NCBI RefSeq assembly: GCF_002744245.1
Contig: NZ_NKHG01000112.1
Span: 1-64,000 of the forward strand
Origin: Bacillus pumilus
Lineage (GTDB): Bacteria; Bacillota; Bacilli; Bacillales; Bacillaceae
Direction of reading: 5' to 3'
Length of the DNA: 64,000 nucleotides
The notes under the pieces are model-generated. The model searched no databases. It was not told the DNA's origin and saw nothing but the letters and a program-made list of their open reading frames with translations. The number at the start of each line of letters is the position of its first letter. Position 1 is the first letter of the stretch. The position numbers and the translations under genes are program-made. Below, one piece after another: positions 46,936 to 55,825 of this stretch.

Positions 46936-48155
46936 TATTTTATTCTAACAGCCGTCTCATATTTATCCTTCCAGTATGTGCTTGTTTTCATATTGGTAAT
47001 GACAACACCATTTGAGACAGTCACATGAATGACTTGATTCGATCCTGCATAAATGGCGGGCACCAATGAGGTTCCATTGAAGAAGACAAGATCTCCTAGC
47101 TTAAGCTCCGAACGTTTCACAGGCGTACCTGCCTTGACTTGTCCTGACGCATAGCGCGGCAGTTGAATGCCAAGCACTTCTTGATACACGTATTGTGTGA
47201 ATCCTGCTGTATCAAACCCTGACTCCGGTTTCGTTCCGCCTTTCACATAAGGGACTTCCCCAATATACGTAGCCGCTTTTGATACAACTGGGTCTTCTTT
47301 CGCTAGTTTCAGCTTAGTTAACCGTTTCGCACCTGTCCATTTCTCTCGCCAATAGGATTCAGACAAATAAGAGATCGTCACACTTTCTGAACGGCTCGCA
47401 TGAATAAAACGGCCGCCCTCAATATACATTCCTACATGAGAAATGCCTTTTTTATACGTGTTGCTAAAAAAGACAAAATCCCCGGGACGAATATCGTCTA
47501 GTGTCACTTTTTCGCCGACCATCCATTGCTGTTCAGCACTTCTAGGTAAATAAATGCCTAGTGATTTTTCAAATAAGTATTGCAAAAAGCCTGAACAATC
47601 AAAGCCAACCTTTGGATCCGCTGCACCAAATACATAAGGAATACCTAGATATTTCATCGCATCTTTCACAAGGCGGTCATCAGAGGTTTTCTGAGAGACA
47701 GGCAGTCTTTTGACTGCATAATACCGATCTGTCCAATATTTGCTTTTGCTGACATCTGTTTTCACCACACCTTTGCTGAGCGTAATGTGGATTACCTGAT
47801 GGTTTCCAGCATACAAAGCCACATGTGTCGGGATATCTTTTGTTTCATCGAGGCTGCGGAAATACACAAGGTCTCCAGGTTTTGCTTTTTCCCATGATAC
47901 CTTCTTTCCAATCTGATATTGGTCGATCACCTTCCGCGGCAAATCAAATGATCCTGATGTCTTGAATACATATTGAATAAACCCAGATGCATCAAAGCCC
48001 GTTTTCGGAACCGTTCCTCCTTTATGATAGGGTGTTCCAATAAGCGTTTCAGCTTGCTCCAATGGAGACTTTGTTTTTGCAGACACCTCTGCTTGGGACA
48101 TGAACATCAGCCCTAAGAGCGCACATCCTCCCATCAGCATTCCTTTCCATTTCAT
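46935..48155 (-). CDS. pgdS: Gamma-polyglutamate hydrolase PgdS (YwtD)
   Basis: Secreted endopeptidase that cleaves poly-gamma-glutamate. 406 residues with a signal peptide (about 1-26) and three NlpC/P60 domains (about 30-150, 160-280 and 290-405). Only the central domain keeps the catalytic Cys (FDCSGF, with SHVGMYIEGGRFIHASRS supplying the His); the first has FDASGF and the third FDTAGF, as in B. subtilis PgdS, so the outer domains are probably substrate-binding. It follows pgsE by about 107 bases, so it may have its own expression. Confidence 0.92.
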   Translation of the reverse strand: MKWKGMLMGGCALLGLMFMSQAEVSAKTKSPLEQAETLIGTPYHKGGTVPKTGFDASGFIQYVFKTSGSFDLPRKVIDQYQIGKKVSWEKAKPGDLVYFRSLDETKDIPTHVALYAGNHQVIHITLSKGVVKTDVSKSKYWTDRYYAVKRLPVSQKTSDDRLVKDAMKYLGIPYVFGAADPKVGFDCSGFLQYLFEKSLGIYLPRSAEQQWMVGEKVTLDDIRPGDFVFFSNTYKKGISHVGMYIEGGRFIHASRSESVTISYLSESYWREKWTGAKRLTKLKLAKEDPVVSKAATYIGEVPYVKGGTKPESGFDTAGFTQYVYQEVLGIQLPRYASGQVKAGTPVKRSELKLGDLVFFNGTSLVPAIYAGSNQVIHVTVSNGVVITNMKTSTYWKDKYETAVRIK

Positions 48156-48262
48156 GATCTTTTCCCTCCTTTCTTCTATAGCTTCGACATCGTACCTTTC
48201 ATTTCACACCTTTTTTCGATAAAAAGGAGCACGCAGGGCGTGCTCCTTTCACCATGACTTGA

Positions 48263-48433
48263 TTATTTACTCGCTTCCGCTTTCGACTGCTTTTGCTGTT
48301 CGATCTTCTGCATTTCAACGGAGATCTTTTGTTTTTCATGATCTGTGAGGCTGTCACTAAATTTAAAAGCAGACATAAAGACAAATACTAAAATTAAAGC
48401 AACAAACGGCCAGCTTGCTTTTAGGAATTTCAT
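48263..48433 (-). CDS. pgsE: Small polyglutamate synthase component PgsE
   Basis: Membrane peptide of 56 residues (starts MKFLKASWPFVALILVFVF), homologous to B. subtilis PgsE/CapE (YwtC). One hydrophobic segment (about 6-22) is followed by FKFSDSLTDHEKQK and a charged tail ending in KAEASK. The ATG overlaps the pgsA stop (ATGA), and GGGAAGG precedes. In Bacillus this small subunit supports PGA synthesis, reportedly with zinc (family knowledge). It is shorter than usual ORF cut-offs. Confidence 0.88.
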   Translation of the reverse strand: MKFLKASWPFVALILVFVFMSAFKFSDSLTDHEKQKISVEMQKIEQQKQSKAEASK

Positions 48434-49599
48434 TTGTTATCCTTCCCTTCGTTTTCTTTTAATGTTTGAACTTTATCAGCATGATTCACTTCAAAGAAAA
48501 TGTGTCCGTCTTTTTCTTTCCACTTCGCATTGGTGCCATTGGTCAGCTGACGGATGATGGATTTTGATTCAAGAGATCCAGCCTTTACTGGAGCAGGTGT
48601 TGCTTCTTTGATATACATTGGAACCACTTCAAATGTCGCTTTTCCATCTTTATTTAGATGATACTGAACAAGCGCAGAATCACGTGTTCTTGACCAGCCT
48701 TGGTCAAAAATAAAGTTACCCAAGCTATAGAAGATCGCCGTTCCTTTGTAGACTTCCATCGGCTCAAGGACGTGCGGGTGTGCACCGATGATAATATCAG
48801 CACCAGCCTTCGACATTGCCCTTGCCAATTCTCTTTGTCTATCATTTACTCCATTGTTGTACTCCTGTCCCCAGTGAGCATGAACAACGACGATATCTGC
48901 CTTGTCAGCAGCTTGCGAAATCATCGGAATAAAGATAGATGGATCAGCTGGCAGAATACCTGCTTTGCGATTCGTTGCTTTGAAATCTTTCCCATAGACA
49001 TCTGTAAAACCAAGTGTAGCGATTTTGACACCGTTCACTTCTTTGTACGAAATGTTCTGCTTCGCATCTTGGAGATTACGCCCTGCTCCTGTATAACCCA
49101 CATCAGCTTTTTCAAAGGCATTGATCGTATTGTTCAATCCTTTTTCACCATAGTCTGCCGCATGGTTATTCGCAAAGTTTAGTACAGAGAAATTCAAATC
49201 TTTCAACGTTTGAACAGACTCTTCATCTGTTTTTAAATGAATATTCTTTTGCACCGCCTGTTCCTTACCTGATGCAACTGGATGCTCAAAGTTACCTGTT
49301 ACATAATCTGATACATCGAAATATGGCTTCGCATAGCGAAAGAGATGCGATTTTCCATAGCGGTCTGTCACTTTCTCTACATTTCTTCCAAACATAATGT
49401 CGCCGACAAATGAAGCGGTCAGGATGTTTTCTGGATTCTTTTCTACAGCAGGCACTTGTGCTTTCCCGATAAATGTAAATAGAAATGTACATGCAATGAC
49501 GATCGGTAAAGCAATCAGTACATGTTTATTCGTCTTTTTCTTTTGATTCTTTGTGATTTTCAGCAGCTTTTCCTGAAAGCTCAATTTTTTATTCATCAT
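48430..49599 (-). CDS. pgsA: Polyglutamate synthase component PgsA (CapA)
   Basis: Membrane-anchored component of the poly-gamma-glutamate synthase, implicated in polymer export. 389 residues: cytoplasmic start, one membrane helix (about 26-45), then a metallophosphatase-like CapA domain with SASFVGDIMFGRNVE, NFANNHAADYG, ATLGFTDVYG, HWGQEYNN and GAHPHVLEPMEVY. ATG 49599 follows AAGGTG; the GTG at 49608 overlaps the site. Confidence 0.93.
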   Translation of the reverse strand: MMNKKLSFQEKLLKITKNQKKKTNKHVLIALPIVIACTFLFTFIGKAQVPAVEKNPENILTASFVGDIMFGRNVEKVTDRYGKSHLFRYAKPYFDVSDYVTGNFEHPVASGKEQAVQKNIHLKTDEESVQTLKDLNFSVLNFANNHAADYGEKGLNNTINAFEKADVGYTGAGRNLQDAKQNISYKEVNGVKIATLGFTDVYGKDFKATNRKAGILPADPSIFIPMISQAADKADIVVVHAHWGQEYNNGVNDRQRELARAMSKAGADIIIGAHPHVLEPMEVYKGTAIFYSLGNFIFDQGWSRTRDSALVQYHLNKDGKATFEVVPMYIKEATPAPVKAGSLESKSIIRQLTNGTNAKWKEKDGHIFFEVNHADKVQTLKENEGKDNK

Positions 49600-49614
49600 T
49601 GGACACACCTTATC

Positions 49615-50064
49615 TTAAAATAGATAGTAAACATACATGATGGCAAATGTTGCACCACTTAGAAGTAACGTGCTTCCAAGGGTAATTGTAAGACCTTGTT
49701 TTTGAATCGTATTCGCTATCAATCCAGGTACGATGATCCCGATTCCGCGGAATTCTGCTATTTCAAATGGGACCACTGGATAAAAGAAATCAAATATGAG
49801 CTTTAAGGCAATCCCTGTAATGAGCATTGCAGCAAACTTTCTACGCCCGTATAAAATCATAAATTTCGATAAACCAAAGCGAACGATCACATACGTAAGC
49901 AAGCTGACAGATAAGACGACTAAAATGAAGACTGGCTGGTTAAATACAAGCGCTAGATAACCTGGGACAACCAATCCAGCTGGTACAATTCCTGTTTTTT
50001 CTGCAAAGATTAAACTTAGTAGAACACCTAAAATTAACGAGATATAAAGATCTGATCCGAACAT
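49615..50064 (-). CDS. pgsC: Polyglutamate synthase component PgsC (CapC)
   Basis: 149-residue integral membrane subunit with about five hydrophobic segments, including FGSDLYISLILGVLLSLIFA at the N-terminus, GIVPAGLVVPGYLALVFNQP and GIGIIVPGLIANTIQKQGL. Works with PgsB in ATP-dependent gamma-glutamyl polymerisation. CTAGGAGG precedes ATG 50064; it is 15 bases after pgsB. Confidence 0.93.
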   Translation of the reverse strand: MFGSDLYISLILGVLLSLIFAEKTGIVPAGLVVPGYLALVFNQPVFILVVLSVSLLTYVIVRFGLSKFMILYGRRKFAAMLITGIALKLIFDFFYPVVPFEIAEFRGIGIIVPGLIANTIQKQGLTITLGSTLLLSGATFAIMYVYYLF

Positions 50065-50079
50065 TTTCTATATTTCCTC

Positions 50080-51261
50080 CTAGCTGACAAGCTGCTTAAT
50101 TTTGTATTCTTGAATTTTTTCGATTAAAGGTTCGGCGGCACCATGAATATTCCCGACTCCATAAACCACTCGATTATGAAGCTTTTTCTCAAGCATGTTC
50201 ATAATTTGTTCTGTAGATTGATATTCAAGGTTGTGTAGGTGGTCAGCCGGAATTTTCCCTTCCTCAAATGCCTTCACAATTGGATCAGTCGTTTCACCAA
50301 TTAAGACAAGGTCACTTGCTTCAATATAAGGAAGAACATCCTCCGCAAACTGGATCGTTCTATCTACACGATCCGCACGGCAGTTCATGATAATAATCGG
50401 TTCATCTGTTGGATATCCAATTTCCTTCACACGCTTCCAAATGTTCAATGTAGATGCTGCGTCATTTGCCGCAAATCCATTTACAAAGTGTCCAGGTGTT
50501 TTTGCGTCCATTAATGGAAGAATTCTCATCGCTCCTGGATCAGGCGGCGCATTTAACATTCCTCTGAATGCCGTATCTTCATCAATCCCTAATGCTTGAG
50601 CGACACCAAGGGCAAGCGATGCATTATCTGGGAAAACCATGTATTCAAATTTCCTCAAATACTCATCAGTAATCTTGGAATTATCTGCAACAATGACTTC
50701 AGTGTTGCGTTTTTTCGCAATCTCTTTAAAGAAATCCGTATATTCACTATCCGTAATAACCAAGTGTCCATTGTAAGGAATTGTGGCAGTAAAGGCTTCT
50801 GCTATTTCATCAAGAGTCGGCCCCATCACATCCATATGATCTTCAAGAACGTTTACGATCACGCCAATATTCGCTTGAAGCAGCTCTTCCTGAAAGATAA
50901 TTTGGTAATCTGGATTGACCGCCATACATTCGCTGACGATGGCATTTGCTCCTCTTTCAACTGTTTCTCTCATAACTTCCTTCTGCTCTCCGATATTCGG
51001 TCCTTGCGGTTTCCTTTTAATCGGTTTCTCTTCTGGCGTATCCCAATAAATCATTCTTGCATCCGTTCCTGTTGTTTTGCCGACAGTTTTATAACCTGCC
51101 TCCATTAAAATACCGGTTGTCAATCTTGTAACGGTGGACTTTCCGCGAATACCATTAATATTAACGCGCACCGGCAGGGCATCGATATTTTTCTGATGAC
51201 GCTTCTTTTCAATAAAGCCAATCCCTAACATGATGACACAGGCTATAACGATTAACCACAT
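50080..51261 (-). CDS. pgsB: Polyglutamate ligase PgsB (CapB)
   Basis: ATP-dependent amide ligase of poly-gamma-glutamate synthesis, 393 residues, related to Mur ligases. N-terminal membrane helix (about 2-17), P-loop NGIRGKSTVTRLTTG, then SECMAVNPDYQ, EDHMDVMGPTLDE and NGFAANDAASTLNIW. First gene of pgsBCAE with AAAAAAAGGAG upstream. A sigma-A-like promoter and a long upstream region precede it. Confidence 0.94.
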   Translation of the reverse strand: MWLIVIACVIMLGIGFIEKKRHQKNIDALPVRVNINGIRGKSTVTRLTTGILMEAGYKTVGKTTGTDARMIYWDTPEEKPIKRKPQGPNIGEQKEVMRETVERGANAIVSECMAVNPDYQIIFQEELLQANIGVIVNVLEDHMDVMGPTLDEIAEAFTATIPYNGHLVITDSEYTDFFKEIAKKRNTEVIVADNSKITDEYLRKFEYMVFPDNASLALGVAQALGIDEDTAFRGMLNAPPDPGAMRILPLMDAKTPGHFVNGFAANDAASTLNIWKRVKEIGYPTDEPIIIMNCRADRVDRTIQFAEDVLPYIEASDLVLIGETTDPIVKAFEEGKIPADHLHNLEYQSTEQIMNMLEKKLHNRVVYGVGNIHGAAEPLIEKIQEYKIKQLVS

Positions 51262-51312
51262 CGCTATCTACATCTCCTTTTTTTATGAGTGTGATATGTA
51301 AATTCAATCAAC

Positions 51313-51340
51313 AGTATATCTGTTCAGCATAAAATCACAA
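51313..51340 (-). promoter_or_regulatory. Candidate promoter of pgsBCAE
   Basis: Minus strand TTGTGA (51335-51340), 16 bases, TATACT (51313-51318), about 50 bases before the pgsB start. Confidence 0.55.
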
Positions 51341-51426
51341 TCGGTATTATGTAACATAATCTTTCACTTTCCCATATGCCAAATTCCTCTAATCAGAAGG
51401 TGAATTTACCTAGTTTTCTCTCAAAT

Positions 51427-51522
51427 GAAAAGGACAAAAGGAGGACAAAATTCAGCCTGAGTTTCTGTCTCACACAAGAGAAAGCGCTATTATGAATCAT
51501 TGAAAAATCTTTTGTCCTTTTC
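51427..51522. repeat. 14-bp perfect inverted repeat upstream of pgsB
   Basis: GAAAAGGACAAAAG (51427-51440) and its exact complement CTTTTGTCCTTTTC (51509-51522), 68 bases apart. A partial direct copy GAGGACAAAA follows the left arm. It begins 86 bases upstream of the pgsB -35. Confidence 0.85.
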
Positions 51523-51947
51523 TCCCTAAATTTTTTGACAATTATTAAGATGTATTTTGAATCAATGTTTTAAAGCCCTTTTAATTCTATAAAATCAGTC
51601 ATATCAGTGCTTTAAATGAATAGTGCGTGTTTTGGAATGTTTTTGTTTTTTGAATGAACAGGTTAGAAAGTCATCCTCATTGATCAGAACGCTACATGTT
51701 GACCCATGACAAAGGTCACCTCTAGAAAAATCAAGTGATATGCTTATTTTCAGGTCACGAAAAATTGGGATAAGATGTAAAAATTTGATCATTTCGTTAC
51801 ATTTTATCTTTACATTTTTCACTCCTTATGACCTAAAAAATGAAACATTATTCATTTGTTTTTATCAAGATTCATCATTTCTTAACATTTTTAATATGAT
51901 TTTAGTTGAAACTTGTCGGCTCATGTCATGCTTTCCCTAAAGGTGAC

Positions 51948-51976
51948 GCATAAAATCAGCTTCTCCGCTTACACTA
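51948..51976 (+). promoter_or_regulatory. Weak sigma-G-like promoter of the second ger operon
   Basis: GCATA (51948-51952), 17 bases, TACACTA (51970-51976). The -35 fits sigma-G; the -10 has two mismatches. Confidence 0.35.
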
Positions 51977-52007
51977 TGGTTAAAAAATCTGTGAGAGGAG
52001 GCTAAAG

Positions 52008-53489
52008 ATGCCAAACACCAATGAGCAAACACGCTTGCACTTTTTATCAGGCAGCTTTGAGGAGAAAATTCGAATTCTGAAAAAGATATTTCAGCAAAGT
52101 GGCGATTTTCAATACAGAGAGTTAATGGTGAATGAAACAAAATCTGCGCTGTTTTTTATTAAAACAAGAGTTGATGAAGGTAAATTAAACGACTTCATTA
52201 TTGGCAACTTGTTAGGCCCTCCTGGAAAGCAGGATTATACAAAGTCTCTGAGTACACTCGAAACAGGAGACTTGATGCTGATTACTGACAGTATTATTGC
52301 AGGAAGCATTGCCTTCCTTGATGAAAATTCATCTCAGCTTAAATTATTTGCGGTTGGGCAGCCGCCGCTGCGATCTGTTTCTGAACCTTCTTCTGAAAGT
52401 ACTATTGCGGGTGCACATGATGGATTTGTCGAAAGTTTAGATACAAATTTATATTTGCTGCGTTCACACTTAAATGATCGAAAGCTCGCGATCCAGTATC
52501 ATAAGGTCGGTACAAAATCGGAAACAAAGGTTGCGACGATTTATATTTCTGATATCGCCAATCAAGAAAAGGTAGAAGAGGTAAACAGACGGATTTCTTC
52601 TATTGAAGTAGACACGCTGCTAAGCCCTGGCTCAATCGTAGAGGCCATTGAGGATGATTCGTTTTCTATTTTTCCACAGATCATTGATACAGAGCGACCT
52701 GACAAGGTGAGATCTGCAATTCTTGAAGGAAGGATTGTGGTGCTGATGGATGGCAGTCCAATGGCCATCATACTGCCCATCACTTTCTTTAGTTTCTTTC
52801 AATCACCAGATGATTATAACAGTCGATGGATTCCGGCTACGTTTATTAGAATGCTTCGCTACCTTGCCTGTATCATCGCTGTCATATTGCCATCTTTTTA
52901 TATAGCTATCATTGGCTTTCATTATGAGGTTGTCCCAGATGAATTGGTCATTACAATGAAAAATTCAATTATCGGTATCCCCTTCCCTCCTTTGATAGAA
53001 GCAATGCTGATGGAGATCACCATTGAACTCATACGCGAGGCCGGGATACGTCTGCCAAAACCAATTGGTCAGACGATTGGAATTGTAGGCGGTTTGGTCA
53101 TTGGAGATGCTGTTGTAAAAGCAGGACTCATTTCGAATGTCCTAGTTATTGTGGTTGCAGTGACAGCCGTCGCTTCTTTTGTCCTCCCATCCTTTGAAAT
53201 GACGTCATCCATTCGAATGCTGCGTTTCCCGCTCATGTTCATGGCATCGATGTTCGGTTTTATCGGTATTTCATTTGGACTGTCTATTGTCCTCATGAAT
53301 TTATGCCGCTTGGAATCGCTAGGAGTACCTTACTTATCACCAGTTGCTCCATTTAACTGGCAGGACTTAAAAGACACGATCATTCGATTACCGATGTGGA
53401 TGTACAAAATGCGCCCTGTTTATTTAAATCCGCAAAAGAAAAGACAAGTCGAAAATTTGAGAGGGTGGAAAAAGAAAAATGAAAAATAA
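52008..53489 (+). CDS. GerA-family germinant receptor A subunit, second operon
   Basis: A subunit of a second nutrient receptor, 493 residues. Soluble N-terminal half, then about five membrane segments with AGIRLPKPIGQTIGIVGGLVIG. It differs from the first receptor by DGFVESLDTNLYLLRSHLND in place of the GPRIGFIENL segment, and by an intact C-terminus (DLKDTIIRLPMWMYKMRP). Ribosome site GAGAGGAGG. It belongs with the GerA/GerK/Ynd/Yfk paralogues; I cannot say which. It overlaps the B-subunit gene by 11 bases. Confidence 0.9.
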   Translation: MPNTNEQTRLHFLSGSFEEKIRILKKIFQQSGDFQYRELMVNETKSALFFIKTRVDEGKLNDFIIGNLLGPPGKQDYTKSLSTLETGDLMLITDSIIAGSIAFLDENSSQLKLFAVGQPPLRSVSEPSSESTIAGAHDGFVESLDTNLYLLRSHLNDRKLAIQYHKVGTKSETKVATIYISDIANQEKVEEVNRRISSIEVDTLLSPGSIVEAIEDDSFSIFPQIIDTERPDKVRSAILEGRIVVLMDGSPMAIILPITFFSFFQSPDDYNSRWIPATFIRMLRYLACIIAVILPSFYIAIIGFHYEVVPDELVITMKNSIIGIPFPPLIEAMLMEITIELIREAGIRLPKPIGQTIGIVGGLVIGDAVVKAGLISNVLVIVVAVTAVASFVLPSFEMTSSIRMLRFPLMFMASMFGFIGISFGLSIVLMNLCRLESLGVPYLSPVAPFNWQDLKDTIIRLPMWMYKMRPVYLNPQKKRQVENLRGWKKKNEK

Positions 53490-54576
53490 AATATCTCCAC
53501 CTCAAGCTGCTTTTTTCATCATTCAATCTCAAATTGGTGTTGGTATTTTAGCACTCCCCCATTTGCTCATGAAAGACATGGGTCATGATGGGTGGATGAC
53601 GATTATTCTAGCCGGATTATTCATCCAAATCATCAATACCATTTTTATTTACATTATTCATAAATATCCTGACACATCGTTTTTCCAAACATTAATCAAT
53701 GTGTTCGGAAAATGGATCGGTCGGACCTTGATCGTACTCTATACGGTATACTTCGCCTCTGTCTGCATTGTTGTTCTATCAATTTTCACAAGAATTCTTG
53801 GAATATGGGTACTGCCGCTTACGCCAAATTGGGTCATTGATTTATTACTGATGATATCCATTATCTACATTGCAAAGGAAAAAATCACAGCGATTGTCAG
53901 GTTTAACTTTATTTTGACTCCCTTTTTGCTCCTGCTGTCTCTATTGATGCTTTATGCATTAAAAGGAACGAATATCGACTACCTCAGGCCTTTTTTCCAT
54001 ACAGATTTTTCTCAATTTCCTATTGGATTGAAGGACGTTGTTCTGTCCATGAATGGATTCGAGATGATCCTTGTCATCTCTCCATTTATGAAGGGTACCA
54101 CCAAGGAACGATATAAGGTCATGACCATTTCTAATATATGCATAACGCTTTACTACCTATTTATTACATTAATTTGTTTTATGTTTTTCAGCCCAATTGA
54201 GCTGAATGTCATTCCCAACCCTGTTCTTTATCTATTAAAGACCATTTCATTCGGTATCATTGAGAGGACAGACTTAATTTTTCTCAGCTTTTGGGTGTTT
54301 AACATTCTTGCCACCCTCAGCAATTATCTCTACTTTTGTGCAAATGGCGTATCCAGCATTTTGAAGAAAAAAGAGCATAAAAAATATGTCTATTATTTTG
54401 CCATTTTGATCTATGTCGCTAGCTGTTTTCTTGCAGAAGATAATTTTAGAATTCAGCGCTTTAACGAATTTACGACTTTTTCTCAATATTCAGTTATTTA
54501 CACGCTTCCGATCATGATGGCCATAATCATCTTGATCAAACATCGCAAAGGGAAGGTGAAATCACATGCGTCATAA
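53479..54576 (+). CDS. GerA-family germinant receptor B subunit, second operon
   Basis: Permease-like membrane subunit of 365 residues with about ten hydrophobic segments; FFIIQSQIGVGILALPHLLM opens the first. It overlaps the A gene at its start and the C gene at its end by 11 bases each, so translation of the three genes is coupled. Confidence 0.9.
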   Translation: MKNKISPPQAAFFIIQSQIGVGILALPHLLMKDMGHDGWMTIILAGLFIQIINTIFIYIIHKYPDTSFFQTLINVFGKWIGRTLIVLYTVYFASVCIVVLSIFTRILGIWVLPLTPNWVIDLLLMISIIYIAKEKITAIVRFNFILTPFLLLLSLLMLYALKGTNIDYLRPFFHTDFSQFPIGLKDVVLSMNGFEMILVISPFMKGTTKERYKVMTISNICITLYYLFITLICFMFFSPIELNVIPNPVLYLLKTISFGIIERTDLIFLSFWVFNILATLSNYLYFCANGVSSILKKKEHKKYVYYFAILIYVASCFLAEDNFRIQRFNEFTTFSQYSVIYTLPIMMAIIILIKHRKGKVKSHAS

Positions 54577-55708
54577 GTACATACTGACGCTGCTTATGTG
54601 TATTTCCCTTATATTCATGCCTGGCTGCTGGGATCAGAACTTGTTAAAAAACATCTCTCTTGTCTTAACTTCAGCTATCGATCAAGGAGAAGATGACAAT
54701 GCGAAATTCTCAATTACCTATCGAAAGGTGCAGCAGTCTCAAAGCATGGAGCAAGGAGATACAGGCAGCTATTCAACCACTGTTCTTACAACTGAAGCAC
54801 CGACTTTAAGAAAGGCAAGGACCAACTTTAGCCGGATTGTCGACCAAAAAATTGATATGTCAAAAATGCGGGTCATGCTAATCAGCGATGAATTTGCTCA
54901 AAATCCCCTTCTTCCCCATTTAGATATGTTTTATCGAGATCCCAAAAGCCCTTTACTCGCAAACCTTGCTGTGGTTCAAGGGGGAAACTGTGTGGAATTG
55001 ATCAACCAGCTGCTCAAGGAAAAGCTTATTGTGAGCGATTATTTAAACAACTTAATCACTACCGCATCACAGTCCTCCCTAGTAGCACCTAAAAACATTC
55101 AAAATATCCGGTCCAAAATGCTGCAAACGGGAGAGGATTTCACACTGCCGTTACTTCACTTCGATCAATCAAAGCAGTTAATTAGTGTAAAAGGTGTAGC
55201 CCTATTTGATAATCAAAAAAAGAAAGGTGAATTGTACGGTCAAGATGCGATTCTGCTCACCGTGATGGACGGGAAAATGGGGAGCTATGCAACCTTCACA
55301 AAAAAGGTTAGAAGTGACATGAAATCTAAAGAAAGCAATTATATTACCATTCAAGTGACAGGTGCTAAGAGAGATATCAAGATTGTGAATCCTGATCATC
55401 GAGATTTAACATTTTCTCTCAATTGTGAATTCTCGACCTCTGTACTTGAGTACCCGAAAGATGACCTAGATACAGATAAGACCATTGAAATGCTCAACAA
55501 AAGGCTTTCAGCCATTTTGACAAAAGAAGCCGAAAAAGTCATTGCTGCGCTGCAAGAAGCAAATTCTGATGTCCTAAGTCTTGGCAGAGAATATCGAGTA
55601 AGACATTATGATGAGTATATGAAAATGAACTGGGTAACCGATTATCCAAAGGTGAAAATTATTCCAAAAATCAACGTGAAAATTAAAAAAACAGGTATTA
55701 CTAGCTAA
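54566..55708 (+). CDS. GerA-family germinant receptor C subunit, second operon
   Basis: Lipoprotein C subunit of 380 residues. Lipobox MPGC followed by WDQNLLKN is the Ger(x)C hallmark. The C-terminal portion ends DYPKVKIIPKINVKIKKTGI. Last gene of the operon. Confidence 0.9.
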   Translation: MRHKYILTLLMCISLIFMPGCWDQNLLKNISLVLTSAIDQGEDDNAKFSITYRKVQQSQSMEQGDTGSYSTTVLTTEAPTLRKARTNFSRIVDQKIDMSKMRVMLISDEFAQNPLLPHLDMFYRDPKSPLLANLAVVQGGNCVELINQLLKEKLIVSDYLNNLITTASQSSLVAPKNIQNIRSKMLQTGEDFTLPLLHFDQSKQLISVKGVALFDNQKKKGELYGQDAILLTVMDGKMGSYATFTKKVRSDMKSKESNYITIQVTGAKRDIKIVNPDHRDLTFSLNCEFSTSVLEYPKDDLDTDKTIEMLNKRLSAILTKEAEKVIAALQEANSDVLSLGREYRVRHYDEYMKMNWVTDYPKVKIIPKINVKIKKTGITS

Positions 55709-55752
55709 GAAAAGGAGGAAGTCATCTTTCTTTTCTTTTTTTATTTTTTTAA
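55706..55752 (+). terminator. Probable terminator after the second ger operon
   Basis: AAGAAAAG / CTTTTCTT arms with a 15-base loop followed by long T-runs. Confidence 0.55.
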
Positions 55753-55754
55753 GA

Positions 55755-55783
55755 TTGTCATTTCTATGAATTCGTGATAATCT
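55755..55783 (+). promoter_or_regulatory. Candidate promoter of rbs operon
   Basis: TTGTCA (55755-55760) with GATAAT (55776-55781, spacing 15) or TAATCT (55778-55783, spacing 17). The operator palindrome begins just downstream. Confidence 0.45.
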
Positions 55784-55786
55784 ATG

Positions 55787-55804
55787 TGTGTAAACGGTTA
55801 CACA
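55787..55804. promoter_or_regulatory. cre/RbsR-type operator of the rbs operon
   Basis: TGTGTAA-ACGG-TTACACA: perfect 7-bp arms. Its core TGTAAACGGTTACA fits the CcpA consensus TGWNANCGNTNWCA fully. Placed over the transcription start, 22 bases before rbsR. Confidence 0.75.
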
Positions 55805-55825
55805 TTAACGAAGGGAGGCACTCCA

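Larger units (their letters stand above)
51262..52007. other. Long intergenic region between pgsB and the second ger operon
   Basis: 746 A+T-rich bases with no supported gene. Toward pgsB it has a promoter at 51313-51340 and a 14-bp inverted repeat at 51427-51522. Toward the ger operon it has a weak sigma-G-like element at 51948-51976. A frame at 51604-51822 (minus) has no usable start site. The length suits a multi-input promoter; in B. subtilis DegU and SwrA act upstream of pgsB (family knowledge). Confidence 0.6.

Noticed and set aside
48199-48384. 61-residue minus-strand frame
   Set aside because: It is a shifted reading of pgsE and its downstream bases; the real gene is in another frame with a good start and family match.
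51430-51522. Reading the pgsB inverted repeat as a terminator
   Set aside because: The 68-base spacer is too long for an intrinsic terminator and no gene ends there on either strand.
51604-51822. 72-residue frame on the minus strand upstream of pgsB
   Set aside because: Its only possible start (GTG) sits directly on the AAGGAG site, the first ATG after that site is followed at once by a stop, and the protein resembles nothing I know.
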